The notes under the pieces: model-generated | Told to the model about the DNA's origin: nothing | The model's database searches: none | What the model saw: the letters and a program-made list of their open reading frames with translations, nothing else | Position numbers and translations under genes: made by a program | Shown here: piece after piece, positions 53,598 through 62,553 of the stretch | Position numbering within the stretch: position 1 is the first letter of the stretch | How the letters are laid out: each line of letters begins with the position of its first letter | NCBI GenBank assembly: GCA_041941305.1 | Contig: JBGTQJ010000010.1 | Span: 124,001-188,000, forward strand | DNA: 64,000 nt | Reading direction: 5' to 3' | Source: JANSWP01 sp041941305 | GTDB lineage: Bacteria > Bacteroidota > Bacteroidia > Chitinophagales > Saprospiraceae

Positions 53598-54599
53598 TTA
53601 AACAGTATTAATATTATTATTGTCCCTTTCAGCCTCGGGTGAAATTGAGAAATTAATGTGTGAATATTCTTCTCGATGTACCTTCCCAAAAACTTTGGTC
53701 CAATCGTTTAAGTTATATTTTTTGACTACAATAACAAAGAAAACCAAACAGGCAACTGCAAATGCAATGAGCATTAAATTTACATCTACTTCTTTCATTT
53801 TAAATATTGCTGCTGTTTGCATTGCTGAACTGTCAAAAGTTACCATCAATGCCCCGTAAATATTAGTTGCAGCATGCACTCCAAGAGCCAGCTCCAAACT
53901 ATCATCAAGCAAGGTTAATATGCATAAAAATGCACCCACCCCGACGTAGTATATCATCATCTTTGTAAGTCCAAAAGCAGCAACCTCTGGATTCATTAGG
54001 TGCATAGCACCAAACAATATAGAAGTGACAAGTAATGGAATCCAACGATGCTTGGTTATTAGACTGATGCCTTGCAAAAGGTAACCTCTAAAGAATAATT
54101 CTTCAAAGGAAGTTTGAATAGGTAATAGAAAAACGGCAATTATTGCTAAAACGAAAAAGGATTCAAACTGAAATTGAAATTGATAGTTGGAGGGATTTTG
54201 GAAATAAAAAATGGCTTCAACTAACAACGTTAAACCAAACCACAAGGCAAATGCAAAGAAGATTTTTGACCAATTTATTTTCTCAGATGCAGTAATTAGA
54301 TCCTTGAAGTCCTTTTTGTGAATTTTTGTTTGTCCAAGCCAAAGAAAGAAAAAAGCAAATAGGAAAGAAAGGAGAACGAGCAATAAAATAATATTTTGAT
54401 CAATTTCAAACACGCTAAAATCTACAGCTTTTAAGGCAGATTCAATTTCCTGCAGATTCATTCCCAGGGAATTGGCTTTGAACAAAAGAGCAATAGTGAG
54501 AGGGATTTGAGCGAAAAAGTATCCAAAAATGACTAAAACAATGGTCGCCAAATAAATACCAAAATTGTTTTTTTCTTTTTCTGCAATTTTTAGATACAT
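53598..54599 (-). CDS. CPBP-family intramembrane metalloprotease
   Basis: 333 residues with about eight TM helices. The Abi/CAAX-protease signature is present: the paired glutamates and arginine in SFEELFFRGYLLQGI, then FGAMHLMNP with the conserved histidine, and HAATNIYGALM with the second histidine. Members include CAAX prenyl proteases and bacteriocin-immunity/self-protection proteins; the exact function here is unknown. Placed upstream of the M1 peptidase by 13 bp, it may process a membrane substrate that the peptidase then trims, but that is speculation. Confidence 0.88.
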   Translation of the reverse strand: MYLKIAEKEKNNFGIYLATIVLVIFGYFFAQIPLTIALLFKANSLGMNLQEIESALKAVDFSVFEIDQNIILLLVLLSFLFAFFFLWLGQTKIHKKDFKDLITASEKINWSKIFFAFALWFGLTLLVEAIFYFQNPSNYQFQFQFESFFVLAIIAVFLLPIQTSFEELFFRGYLLQGISLITKHRWIPLLVTSILFGAMHLMNPEVAAFGLTKMMIYYVGVGAFLCILTLLDDSLELALGVHAATNIYGALMVTFDSSAMQTAAIFKMKEVDVNLMLIAFAVACLVFFVIVVKKYNLNDWTKVFGKVHREEYSHINFSISPEAERDNNNINTV

Positions 54600-54683
54600 G
54601 AAAATTGTGTTTAGTCAGGTTCGCAATCAAAAATTGCTCAAAAGTAAAATTAATGTTCAAATCTATTTGTTGTCGATAAATCA

Positions 54684-54722
54684 AAAAGCCCTAAAACGGA
54701 AATAAACCATTTTAGGGCTTTT
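54684..54722 (-). terminator. Terminator hairpin after the DUF1573 gene
   Basis: aaaagccctaaaa (54684-54696) pairs perfectly with ttttagggctttt (54710-54722) around a 13-nt loop. On the minus strand a run of T's closes it. It lies 28 bp past the DUF1573 stop codon. Confidence 0.75.
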
Positions 54723-54750
54723 AAAGAGAATTGATTTACAACAAAAATTA

Positions 54751-55221
54751 TTAATTGTTGTTGAAACCACCACTGCTAGCCGGTACGCCTTCTGGCTCAG
54801 GAGCCTTAGGGTTAACCTTTCCTTTAATGCGCAGCATAAAGGTTCCATTTGGCTTGTTTTCAGAAGAGTTAATAGCATTTGTTGTCAGTGTCACTGTTTT
54901 CGTGAATGGTCCCATTCTCTTGGTATCATAACGAACTTCAATTTGAGCACTTTCACCGGGCAAAATTGGCTCCTTAGGATACTTAGGCACTGTACAGCCA
55001 CAAGAACCTTTGGCATGTTGAATTACAAGAGGCTCCGTACCCGCATTAGTGAAGTTGAAATAACGATATGGATCAGATTCTTTTTCAATTTCTCCATAAT
55101 TGATTTCAGTTTGCTCAAATTCCATTTTTGGACCATCAGCTGGAGGAGCTTGTTCCTCTTGAGCGAAATTGATGGTTACAGCTAGAGCAAGGATAGTCAA
55201 AACGGTTAGTATCTTTTTCAT
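54751..55221 (-). CDS. DUF1573 domain-containing secreted protein
   Basis: 156 residues with a signal peptide (about 1-20, ending NFAQ). The DUF1573 domain (about 30-140) reads MEFEQTEINYGEIEKESDPYRYFNFTNAGTEPLVIQHAKGSCGCTVPKYPKEPILPGESAQIEVRYDTKRMGPFTKTVTLTTNA, an Ig-like fold with the characteristic SCGCT motif. Such proteins are very common and highly expressed in Bacteroidota, and are usually called unknown periplasmic. A TACTTTTG element 36 bp upstream supports its own promoter, and a hairpin ends it. Confidence 0.9.
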   Translation of the reverse strand: MKKILTVLTILALAVTINFAQEEQAPPADGPKMEFEQTEINYGEIEKESDPYRYFNFTNAGTEPLVIQHAKGSCGCTVPKYPKEPILPGESAQIEVRYDTKRMGPFTKTVTLTTNAINSSENKPNGTFMLRIKGKVNPKAPEPEGVPASSGGFNNN

Positions 55222-55256
55222 TTTTATTTAGTTTTTTTTATTTCATGTAACAGTTG

Positions 55257-55264
55257 CAAAAGTA
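55257..55264 (-). promoter_or_regulatory. -7 element for the DUF1573 gene
   Basis: TACTTTTG on the minus strand, 36 bp before the ATG at 55221. A TTG 14 bp further upstream is closer than the ideal -33 distance. Confidence 0.5.
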
Positions 55265-55570
55265 ATTATTCTGAGAAACAATCGAAAGCTATTCCATAAT
55301 AATGCCGAGTTAATGACATGTTAACAGCTATTTGCATTTTCAAATGATAATAAATCTGCGTATTCAGCAACCTTTTTCAACTCCCTTTCATTCATAATTA
55401 GATTGCTAAAATCTAAAAAAGATAAATGTGCCAATATGGCTGTGAAAAAAAAATTTATTTGGAAAAATGCATCAATTGAATTTCTGGAAGTGTTGACGTT
55501 ATGAAACTATTTTTGGGTACTTATCAAAGCGTTAATTTTTTTAGTCAGGAATAATAACAATGCGTAGTTT

Positions 55571-55601
55571 TTTGATTGTTGCAAAATAATGTATATTTTT
55601 G
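55571..55601 (+). promoter_or_regulatory. Promoter of the E1 dehydrogenase gene with -33 and -7 elements
   Basis: TTTG at 55571-55574, a 19-bp spacer and TATTTTTG at 55594-55601 match the Bacteroidota consensus. The expected leader to ATG 55824 is about 215 nt, long for this phylum. The remaining DNA in the 55222-55823 gap shows no gene. Confidence 0.6.
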
Positions 55602-55823
55602 CTGACGGTAAAATGGGTTCTTTGAAATTAAATTTTGTTTTTTTGTTGATTTCATATTTTTTGTTCTTTGGATTGTCGTTTTTGAAAATTCCTTTATCAA
55701 TTGACATCTTCTATCAAAAGTCGGATTGTACCTAGTCAGGCTATCCATGACTAACCAAATTGTAATTATTATCCCCTGAAAAAGAAAAATTGAGTCTTGA
55801 TTGAATATCCTAACCAAATTGAA

Positions 55824-58259
55824 ATGAATACTAAACCTATGCTAGAAAATCCTGTAATTGACACTTTGGGCAACACAACAACTTTAGAGGAAACATACAA
55901 AAAAGAGGTGCTAAGCGACTTTTGGGTTTGCTGTCTCAGTAGAGAAGCCAGTATGCTGGGGAGGAAAGAAGTATTGACTGGAAAGGCAAAATTTGGAATT
56001 GTTGGAGATGGAAAAGAACTACCGCAGGTTGCAATGGCTAGATCCTTCCGAAAGGGAGATTGGCGCTCTGGCTATTATCGTGACCAAACCTTTATGTTTG
56101 CCCTTAATCTCTCCACTATTGAAGACTTTTTCGCCCAATTATATGCTGATACCGAGAATGACCCCTGGTCTGGAGGTCGTCAGATGAACAGTCATTATGC
56201 TTCCCATACGATTGATGAGGAAGGTGAGTGGACTAATCACAATGAAATGTACAATATCTCCTCAGACATTTCAAGTACGGGGGGACAAATGGCGCGAGGT
56301 GTAGGTTTAGCTTTAGCTTCAAAAAAATATCGGGAAAGTGAATTATTAGCAAAATCCACCAATTTTTCAAATAACGGCAATGAAGTGTGTTTCTGCACAA
56401 TAGGGGATGCCAGTACCTCAGAGGGCGTTTTCTGGGAAGCGGTCAATGCCGCAGGGGTGATGCAAATACCTTTGGCTATTTCTGTTTGGGATGATGGCTA
56501 TGGTATCTCAGTACCAACTGAATTTCAGACGACCAAAGGAAGTATTTCAGAGGCTTTGGCAGGAATGAAGGCAGACGGTACTGGAAATGGGATTGACATT
56601 TATCGTGTTAAAGCATGGGATTATCCGGCACTTTGTGATACTTATGAAAGAGCCATTCAAAAGTGTAGAGAAACTCATACTCCCTGCCTAATTCACGTTT
56701 TAGAATGCACGCAACAACAAGGGCATTCCACCAGTGGTTCACATGAAAGATATAAAAGCCCTGAAAGACTACAATGGGAGCGAGAAATGGATTGCATCCG
56801 GGTAATGAAAAAGTGGATAATTGATTCGGGGATTGCGTCAGAAGAAGAGGTAAATGAAATTCAGGAAAAGGCACAAAAATATGCTCGGGAAGGAAAGAAT
56901 CGTGCCTGGAAAATGTATTTGGACCCAGTACTTGAAGAAAAAAAAGTGTTGGATTCCATTTTCCAAAAATTTGTGAGTGATACTTCCCAAAGTGAGGAAG
57001 TCCATCAACTGTCCAAAGAGTACAATAAATTGCTCAATCCTCTTTATGGGGAATTAACACAAATGGCAAGAAGGCTTCACTTTCTCGTTTTGGGATCCAA
57101 TAATGAAGCCTTAAATGATTTGGAATCATTTATTGTCAAATCCAAAAATCTTGCTCACAAACGATATCATTCCAATTTATACAGTAGTTCCAAAAATGCT
57201 GCTCTAAATGTTCCAATCATTCCGGCAAAATATTCCGAAAACTCAAAAATGTTGAATGGTTATGAAATTTTGAATAAGAATTTTGATCATGCCTTGGACA
57301 AGGATCCATCCCTTTTTGCTTTTGGAGAGGATGTGGGACACATAGGAGATGTAAATCAGGGATTTGCGGGATTGCAGGAAAAGCATGGAATTGAAAGAGT
57401 ATTTGATACGGGAATTCGGGAATGGACAATTATGGGGCAGGCCATAGGAATGGCCATGCGCGGAATGCGACCAATTGCTGAAATTCAATATTTAGACTAT
57501 TTGATTTACGGTTTGGAGCCACTGATGGATGATTTAGCCACATTGAGATGGCGCTCTAATGGAATCCAACAAGCTCCCGCAATTATTCGAACCAGAGGAC
57601 ATCGACTTGAGGGTATATGGCATGCAGGATCTCATATGGGAATGATGTTAAATACTTTAAGAGGAATGTACATTTTGGTTCCAAGAAATATGGTTCAGGC
57701 TGCTGGAATGTACAATACAATGCTTCAAAGCGATGATCCAGCTATCATAGTAGAATGTTTGAACGGTTATCGATTGAAAGAGCGGGTACCGGATAACCTC
57801 GAAGAATTTACTGTTCCACTTGGCGTTCCTGAAGTCCTGGAAGAAGGAAATGATGTTACATTATTGACTTATGGTTCTTGTGTACGGGTAGCTCAGGCAG
57901 GCATTGAATTATTGAAAAAAGTAGGGATATCAGTTGAATTAATTGATATTCAAACCTTGCTTCCTTTTGATTTGGAACATAGAATAGTCGAGTCATTAAA
58001 AAAGACCAACCGAATTGTATTTTTGGATGAAGATCTACCTGGTGGTGCCACTGGTTTTATGATGAGGGAAGTACTGGAAAAACAAAAAGGATATCAATAC
58101 CTCGATTCTGCCCCTGTCACTATTACAGCAACAGAGCATCGTCCTCCATATGGTTCTGATGGAGATTACTTCTCAAAACCAAATCCCGAGGATGTTTATG
58201 AAGCGATATACAAAATGATTTATGAAGCTGACCCAAATAGGTTGGTTAATGAACTATAA
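55824..58259 (+). CDS. 2-oxoacid dehydrogenase E1, fused alpha and beta subunits
   Basis: TPP-dependent decarboxylase component of a branched-chain 2-oxoacid or related dehydrogenase complex. 811 residues: E1 alpha module (about 30-420), with the TPP motif IGDASTSEGVFWEAVNAAGVMQIPLAISVWDDGYGIS, and E1 beta module (about 480-811), with FGEDVGHIGDVNQGFAGLQEKHGIERVFDTGIRE and the C-terminal GGATGFMMREVL and TATEHRPPYG. The fusion of both subunits in one chain is common in Bacteroidota. The ATG at 55824 is chosen; a TTG nine codons upstream is less likely. E2 and E3 genes are not next to it. The substrate (branched-chain acids, pyruvate or acetoin-type) is not determined by sequence here. Confidence 0.9.
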   Translation: MNTKPMLENPVIDTLGNTTTLEETYKKEVLSDFWVCCLSREASMLGRKEVLTGKAKFGIVGDGKELPQVAMARSFRKGDWRSGYYRDQTFMFALNLSTIEDFFAQLYADTENDPWSGGRQMNSHYASHTIDEEGEWTNHNEMYNISSDISSTGGQMARGVGLALASKKYRESELLAKSTNFSNNGNEVCFCTIGDASTSEGVFWEAVNAAGVMQIPLAISVWDDGYGISVPTEFQTTKGSISEALAGMKADGTGNGIDIYRVKAWDYPALCDTYERAIQKCRETHTPCLIHVLECTQQQGHSTSGSHERYKSPERLQWEREMDCIRVMKKWIIDSGIASEEEVNEIQEKAQKYAREGKNRAWKMYLDPVLEEKKVLDSIFQKFVSDTSQSEEVHQLSKEYNKLLNPLYGELTQMARRLHFLVLGSNNEALNDLESFIVKSKNLAHKRYHSNLYSSSKNAALNVPIIPAKYSENSKMLNGYEILNKNFDHALDKDPSLFAFGEDVGHIGDVNQGFAGLQEKHGIERVFDTGIREWTIMGQAIGMAMRGMRPIAEIQYLDYLIYGLEPLMDDLATLRWRSNGIQQAPAIIRTRGHRLEGIWHAGSHMGMMLNTLRGMYILVPRNMVQAAGMYNTMLQSDDPAIIVECLNGYRLKERVPDNLEEFTVPLGVPEVLEEGNDVTLLTYGSCVRVAQAGIELLKKVGISVELIDIQTLLPFDLEHRIVESLKKTNRIVFLDEDLPGGATGFMMREVLEKQKGYQYLDSAPVTITATEHRPPYGSDGDYFSKPNPEDVYEAIYKMIYEADPNRLVNEL

Positions 58260-58260
58260 C

Positions 58261-58321
58261 AAAACTTTCGGATTGATTTGTTAAAAAATAATAGTAAAGG
58301 TGATATCGATCCGAAGGTTTT
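58261..58321. terminator. Hairpin between E1 gene and folC
   Basis: aaaactttcggattgat (58261-58277) pairs with atcgatccgaaggtttt (58305-58321) with two G-U-type mismatches. It separates the convergent E1 and folC genes. Confidence 0.6.
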
Positions 58322-58322
58322 A

Positions 58323-59624
58323 TCATATGACTTCAGCGACTACAAAGGTACTTCCACCAACAAAAATTAAATCTTCCTTTTTTGCCACTTCCTTGGCGGA
58401 ATCCAGAGCCATTCGGACATTTGCATATGCGTTTCCTTTCAATTGGTAGGATGCTGCTATTTGCCTCAATTTTTCCGCCTCCATGCCTCGGGGAATATTT
58501 GGTTTTGCAAAATAGTATTTTGCTTTTTTAGGAAAATGTGGAAAGATCTTACCCAAATCTTTGTCAAAAACACTTCCTATTACCATATGCAAATTCTGGT
58601 ACTCTAATCTCTGAACTTCTTTCATTACTATACCAATTCCGTCCTCATTGTGTGCACTATCACAGAGAATGGTTGGTCCATCTCCAATAATTTGCCATCG
58701 TCCTATCATATTGGCTAGAGATTTAATATTTTCCAGCCCTGACCACCTACTAGAAGCATCGGATGACAAATAGGTGGGATGATGATTTTCTAATATTTCT
58801 ATTGCCTGAATAGCAGTAATTAGGTTTTTTGATTGAAAAGATCCATGCAGGTTCACTTTTTGATTTTTCAAAAAGACTTTTTCCTCTTTAAATATATCGA
58901 AAATGGTATGATTAATATTTTGACTTTTTAAAACAGCGTGAAATTGTTGGTCCGCAAAAATTATGGAAGCATTTTCTGAATCTGCTTTACACAAAAAGAC
59001 ATCTTTGGTTTTTGAATGCGTTTCCCCAATCACAACCGGTACATTTTTCTTTATTATTCCAGCCTTTTCTCCTGCAATTTTTTTCAAAGTGTCTCCCAAA
59101 AATTTTGTATGGTCGAAACTAATGTTAGTGATTACGCTAATTAAGGGATTTATAATATTTGTAGAGTCCAATCTGCCTCCCAAACCAGTCTCAATAATTG
59201 CAATATCAACACGATTTTTCGAAAAATGATCAAATGCCATTGCAACTGAAATTTCGAAAAATGAAGGCTTGATATCTTCAAAAACCGGTCGATTTTGCTC
59301 CACAAAATCGGTGACTGCCATTTCATCAATATATCCACCATTTATCTTGATTCTTTCTCTAAAATCGCGATAATGTGGAGAAGTGTAAAGCCCCGTTTTG
59401 AATCCTCTTTGCTGAAGGATGGCTGAAAGAATATGTGCTGTGGAGCCTTTCCCATTTGTGCCTGCAATATGAATGCTGGGAAAATTATTATGAGGGTTTC
59501 CGATTGCTTCTGATAATAAATTTATGTTTTTCAGATCCTTTTTGAAAGCCTTTGCTCCGACTCTTTGGAACATGGGTAGTTGCGAAAAGAGATAATCAAG
59601 GGTTGTAGAATAATTTTTTTCCAT
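58323..59624 (-). CDS. folC: Folylpolyglutamate synthase / dihydrofolate synthase
   Basis: Adds glutamate to dihydropteroate and folates using ATP. 433 residues from the ATG whose first base is 59624; a TTG six codons upstream would add a non-conserved lead. Mur-ligase fold: the P-loop HIAGTNGKGSTAHILSAILQQRG, FTSPHYRDFRERI, then ISFEHTKFLGDTLKKIAGEKAGIIKK (written here with ISFDH), ETGLGGRLDSTNI, and the C-terminal DSAHNEDGIGIVMKEVQRL with the HNP-like motif. All catalytic regions are intact. It converges with the E1 gene and follows, by about 110 bp, a helical secreted protein gene that has its own terminator. Confidence 0.93.
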   Translation of the reverse strand: MEKNYSTTLDYLFSQLPMFQRVGAKAFKKDLKNINLLSEAIGNPHNNFPSIHIAGTNGKGSTAHILSAILQQRGFKTGLYTSPHYRDFRERIKINGGYIDEMAVTDFVEQNRPVFEDIKPSFFEISVAMAFDHFSKNRVDIAIIETGLGGRLDSTNIINPLISVITNISFDHTKFLGDTLKKIAGEKAGIIKKNVPVVIGETHSKTKDVFLCKADSENASIIFADQQFHAVLKSQNINHTIFDIFKEEKVFLKNQKVNLHGSFQSKNLITAIQAIEILENHHPTYLSSDASSRWSGLENIKSLANMIGRWQIIGDGPTILCDSAHNEDGIGIVMKEVQRLEYQNLHMVIGSVFDKDLGKIFPHFPKKAKYYFAKPNIPRGMEAEKLRQIAASYQLKGNAYANVRMALDSAKEVAKKEDLIFVGGSTFVVAEVI

Positions 59625-59650
59625 TAATAATAATCGACACAAAAAAATGA

Positions 59651-59690
59651 AAAAGCGATTGTTTTTGGTACACTAAAACAATCGCTTTTT
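59651..59690 (-). terminator. Rho-independent terminator after the small secreted protein gene
   Basis: aaaagcgattgtttt (59651-59665) pairs perfectly with aaaacaatcgctttt (59675-59689) around a 9-nt loop. It lies about 45 bp past the stop codon at 59734, and the T-rich flanks make it work on the minus strand. Confidence 0.8.
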
Positions 59691-59733
59691 AAGATAAAAA
59701 GGTAAGGAACGCTTTAAAAACAAATTCAGATGA

Positions 59734-60237
59734 TTAATTGGAGTTTTTTTTCTTTTTTCCCCTCAATTGTTTTCTTTCTTCATCAAGCATCTTTTCTGCA
59801 ACAGCAATTTCAGCTTCCATTCCCATAGCAAATCGTTTTAATAAATTCAAGTTTTCCTGTGCATGGGCTTTTGAAGATTGGTGATTGGAAAAATCGTAAT
59901 CTTCAATTTCATCCAAAATTTTTCTTTGTTTTTGAGTTGAAGTTGGTTTAGCCTGTGTTTGACTCTGAGCAATTTCTCGTTTTATGGCTTCAATCAGATT
60001 ATTTTGAATTAACTGAATACTTTTCAAATCATTATCCTCAAATGCGGCTTCCAATCTCGAGATTTGAAGATTAAAATCTTTTAACTCAGCTTTATTTGTT
60101 TCCGTTAGTTGGACAGATTGGCGCAAGTTTAAAACTTGGGTATCTATTCCTTTTTCGGAAAGGTTTTTCTGAGCGGATAAAGAAGCTGAAGTGGCGATTA
60201 TTGTAAAAATTGCCATAATTAATTTAAAATATTTCAT
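59734..60237 (-). CDS. Small secreted helical protein, unknown
   Basis: 167 residues from the ATG at 60237: signal peptide MKYFKLIMAIFTIIATSASLSAQ, then an entirely helical, charged body (LRQSVQLTETNKAELKDFNLQISRLEAAFEDNDLKSIQLIQNNLIEAIKREI, and AHAQENLNLLKRFAMGMEAEIAVAEKMLDEERKQLRGKKKK) that predicts coiled-coil-like helices. No family is recognised. The basic KKKK tail could bind nucleic acid or acidic polymers, but this is speculation. Predicted periplasmic. A TTG further upstream (60294) was rejected because the encoded leader is not signal-like. The 60238-60600 gap upstream holds the glgE promoter and no gene. Confidence 0.6.
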   Translation of the reverse strand: MKYFKLIMAIFTIIATSASLSAQKNLSEKGIDTQVLNLRQSVQLTETNKAELKDFNLQISRLEAAFEDNDLKSIQLIQNNLIEAIKREIAQSQTQAKPTSTQKQRKILDEIEDYDFSNHQSSKAHAQENLNLLKRFAMGMEAEIAVAEKMLDEERKQLRGKKKKNSN

Positions 60238-60541
60238 AATGAATTTTTTGAAGTAGAAATGGAAGAGGAATATCATTGTAATTAACATTTCCAATCATTT
60301 CTTAATTTTCAACAATGAATAACTAATTGGGTGCTCAGAAATACGTACAAAAATACAATATAAATTAAGGTTTTTTATCAATGAATTGTTTAACGGACTA
60401 TATTGTCAGCAATTATTAAGTTTGCCATTTATTAATACCATATTTCAAGGAGTTTTGTTTTATTTTTTGACTTGATTTTGCTTTAAAGCTTTTATCAGGA
60501 AAATTGCTTTGTGTAAAAAATACACTTTAGAAATAAATTCC

Positions 60542-60549
60542 TACTTTTG
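60542..60549 (+). promoter_or_regulatory. -7 element of the glgE operon
   Basis: TACTTTTG on the plus strand, 51 bp before the glgE ATG. Leader about 45 nt. No strong -33 element at 17-21 bp. Confidence 0.5.
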
Positions 60550-60600
60550 CCTTGATTTTCAGTCATTAATGAAAATTTTATTCAAAAATCAAAACATCTT

Positions 60601-62544
60601 ATGAAAAACGCACAGAGCCGGGCAATTATCGAAAATGTTGCTCCTGAAATTGATAATGGCAAATATTATATAAAAAGAACGGTAGGGGAGTTTGTTGAAG
60701 TAGAAGCTGATATTTTTGGAGATGGACATGATATCGTTGCAGGTGTTTTATTGTACCGCCATGAAAAATCAAAAAAATGGACTGAGGAACGATTTGCTCC
60801 TATTGGGAATGATCGTTGGCTATCAAAATTTAAGGTTGAAAAACAAGGGATTTATCATTATAAGTTAGAAGCCTGGATAGATTATGCTCTTAACTGGCAA
60901 CATAATATTGAAAGAAAGGCTGAAGATGGACAGTATGTTAATGTGGAGTTGCAGGATGGAGTGCAGTATTTGGAATATTTACAAAGTGTTTTACCCAAAA
61001 AAGAAACCAAAATGATTTCAGAATGGATTTCTCTTTTCAATAATGGGGAAAAATACAATGAAGCACTCAAAGTCGCTTTATCTGCTCAACTTCATGATCT
61101 TTTTGTCCAAAATCCATCTAAAGATTTTTCAATTGAATACGATAATAATTTAAGAGCTTATGTTGACCGGCAAAAAGCCAGGTATAGTACATGGTATGAA
61201 TTCTTTCCAAGATCTGCTTCCACAACGCGAGGTCAACACGGCACTTTTAAGGACTGTGAAAAATTGATTCCCAGAGTTGCAGAAATGGGTTTTGATACAT
61301 TATACTTTCCTCCAATACACCCTATAGGTGAAGTCAATCGAAAAGGAAAAAATAATACAACGGTTGCTAAAGAGGGAGATGTCGGCTCACCTTGGGGCAT
61401 TGGTTCGAAATATGGTGGCCACAAGGACATTCATCCTGAATTGGGAACGCTGAAGGATTTCAAATCTCTGGTGCGAACAGCCAAAAAGCATGGAATTGAA
61501 ATTGCTTTGGATTTTGCGCTTCAATGTGCACCTGATCACCCTTATGTGAAAGAACATCCACAATGGTTTCGCTGGAGGCCTGACGGAAGTGTGCAATACG
61601 CTGAAAACCCACCTAAAAAATATCAGGACATTTTACCTATTTACTTTGAGACAGAGGATTGGAAAAATTTATGGAAAGAGTTGCTTAGCATTGCCATTTA
61701 TTGGGTAGACCAGGGAGTTGAAGTTTTTAGAGTTGATAATCCTCACACCAAACCATTTCGCTTTTGGGAATATTTGATCGCCCAGGTAAAAAAACACAAT
61801 CCTAATGTACTTTTTTTGTCTGAGGCATTCACCAGGCCTAGAATCATGCATGAACTGGCTAAGGTTGGATTTACCCAATCTTATACTTACTTCACCTGGC
61901 GAAATTTCAAACATGAGATAATTGAATACATGCTTGAATTGACCCAAGAAGATGGAAAAGAATATTTTCAACCAAATTTTTGGCCAAATACACCTGATAT
62001 CAATCCATATGCACTCCAAGGAGGAAATGAGTCTCTGCATATGATTCGCTTATTTTTGGCGGCAACCTTGAGCTCCAGTTATGGAATGTATGGACCAGTT
62101 TACGAATATTTGGTTCACGCTGCTATGCCAGGAAAAGAGGAATATTTGAATTCCGAGAAATATGAAATCCAACATTGGGATTGGTCCTTTAAGAACAAAA
62201 TGACCCATTTGATAACAGAGATTAATAAAGCCAGGAAGGAAAACCCTGCACTTCAACATACCAATAATTATCAAAATTGCACCGTTGGAAACGACAGTTT
62301 ATTGGCTTTTTACAAAGAGACCGAAGATAAATCAAATCAGATGCTAATGGTGGTAAATCTGGATCCTTATCATAGGCAATCGGGTACAGTTCAAACCCCG
62401 CTAACTGCAATAGGAATTCAAGAAGGGCAATCATTTACTGTAAAAGACCTGCTTACTGGGAATAGTTACATTTGGTCTTCCGAATGGAATTACGTGGAGT
62501 TGGATCCTGCTTTTCCTTTTCATTTATTTAGAATTTCTAAATGA
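60601..62544 (+). CDS. glgE: Alpha-1,4-glucan:maltose-1-phosphate maltosyltransferase
   Basis: Transfers maltose from maltose 1-phosphate to the non-reducing end of alpha-glucan. The 647-residue length matches GlgE (GH13_3). N-terminal beta-sandwich (about 1-130), then the catalytic barrel: YSTWYEFFPRSASTTRGQHGTFKDCEKLIPRVAEMGFDTLYFPPIHPIG, VGSPWGIGSKYGGHKDIHPELGTL, and FRVDNPHTKPFRFWEYL carrying the nucleophile Asp379; the acid/base Glu408 is in FLSEAFTRPRIMHELAKVGF. A C-terminal beta-domain ends at LFRISK. The maltokinase gene starts nine bp downstream, giving the substrate-making partner. A TACTTTTG element 51 bp upstream supports an operon start here. This shows a GlgE pathway, the trehalose-to-glycogen route, in the organism. 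Confidence 0.95.
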   Translation: MKNAQSRAIIENVAPEIDNGKYYIKRTVGEFVEVEADIFGDGHDIVAGVLLYRHEKSKKWTEERFAPIGNDRWLSKFKVEKQGIYHYKLEAWIDYALNWQHNIERKAEDGQYVNVELQDGVQYLEYLQSVLPKKETKMISEWISLFNNGEKYNEALKVALSAQLHDLFVQNPSKDFSIEYDNNLRAYVDRQKARYSTWYEFFPRSASTTRGQHGTFKDCEKLIPRVAEMGFDTLYFPPIHPIGEVNRKGKNNTTVAKEGDVGSPWGIGSKYGGHKDIHPELGTLKDFKSLVRTAKKHGIEIALDFALQCAPDHPYVKEHPQWFRWRPDGSVQYAENPPKKYQDILPIYFETEDWKNLWKELLSIAIYWVDQGVEVFRVDNPHTKPFRFWEYLIAQVKKHNPNVLFLSEAFTRPRIMHELAKVGFTQSYTYFTWRNFKHEIIEYMLELTQEDGKEYFQPNFWPNTPDINPYALQGGNESLHMIRLFLAATLSSSYGMYGPVYEYLVHAAMPGKEEYLNSEKYEIQHWDWSFKNKMTHLITEINKARKENPALQHTNNYQNCTVGNDSLLAFYKETEDKSNQMLMVVNLDPYHRQSGTVQTPLTAIGIQEGQSFTVKDLLTGNSYIWSSEWNYVELDPAFPFHLFRISK

Positions 62545-62553
62545 TAGTATTCT

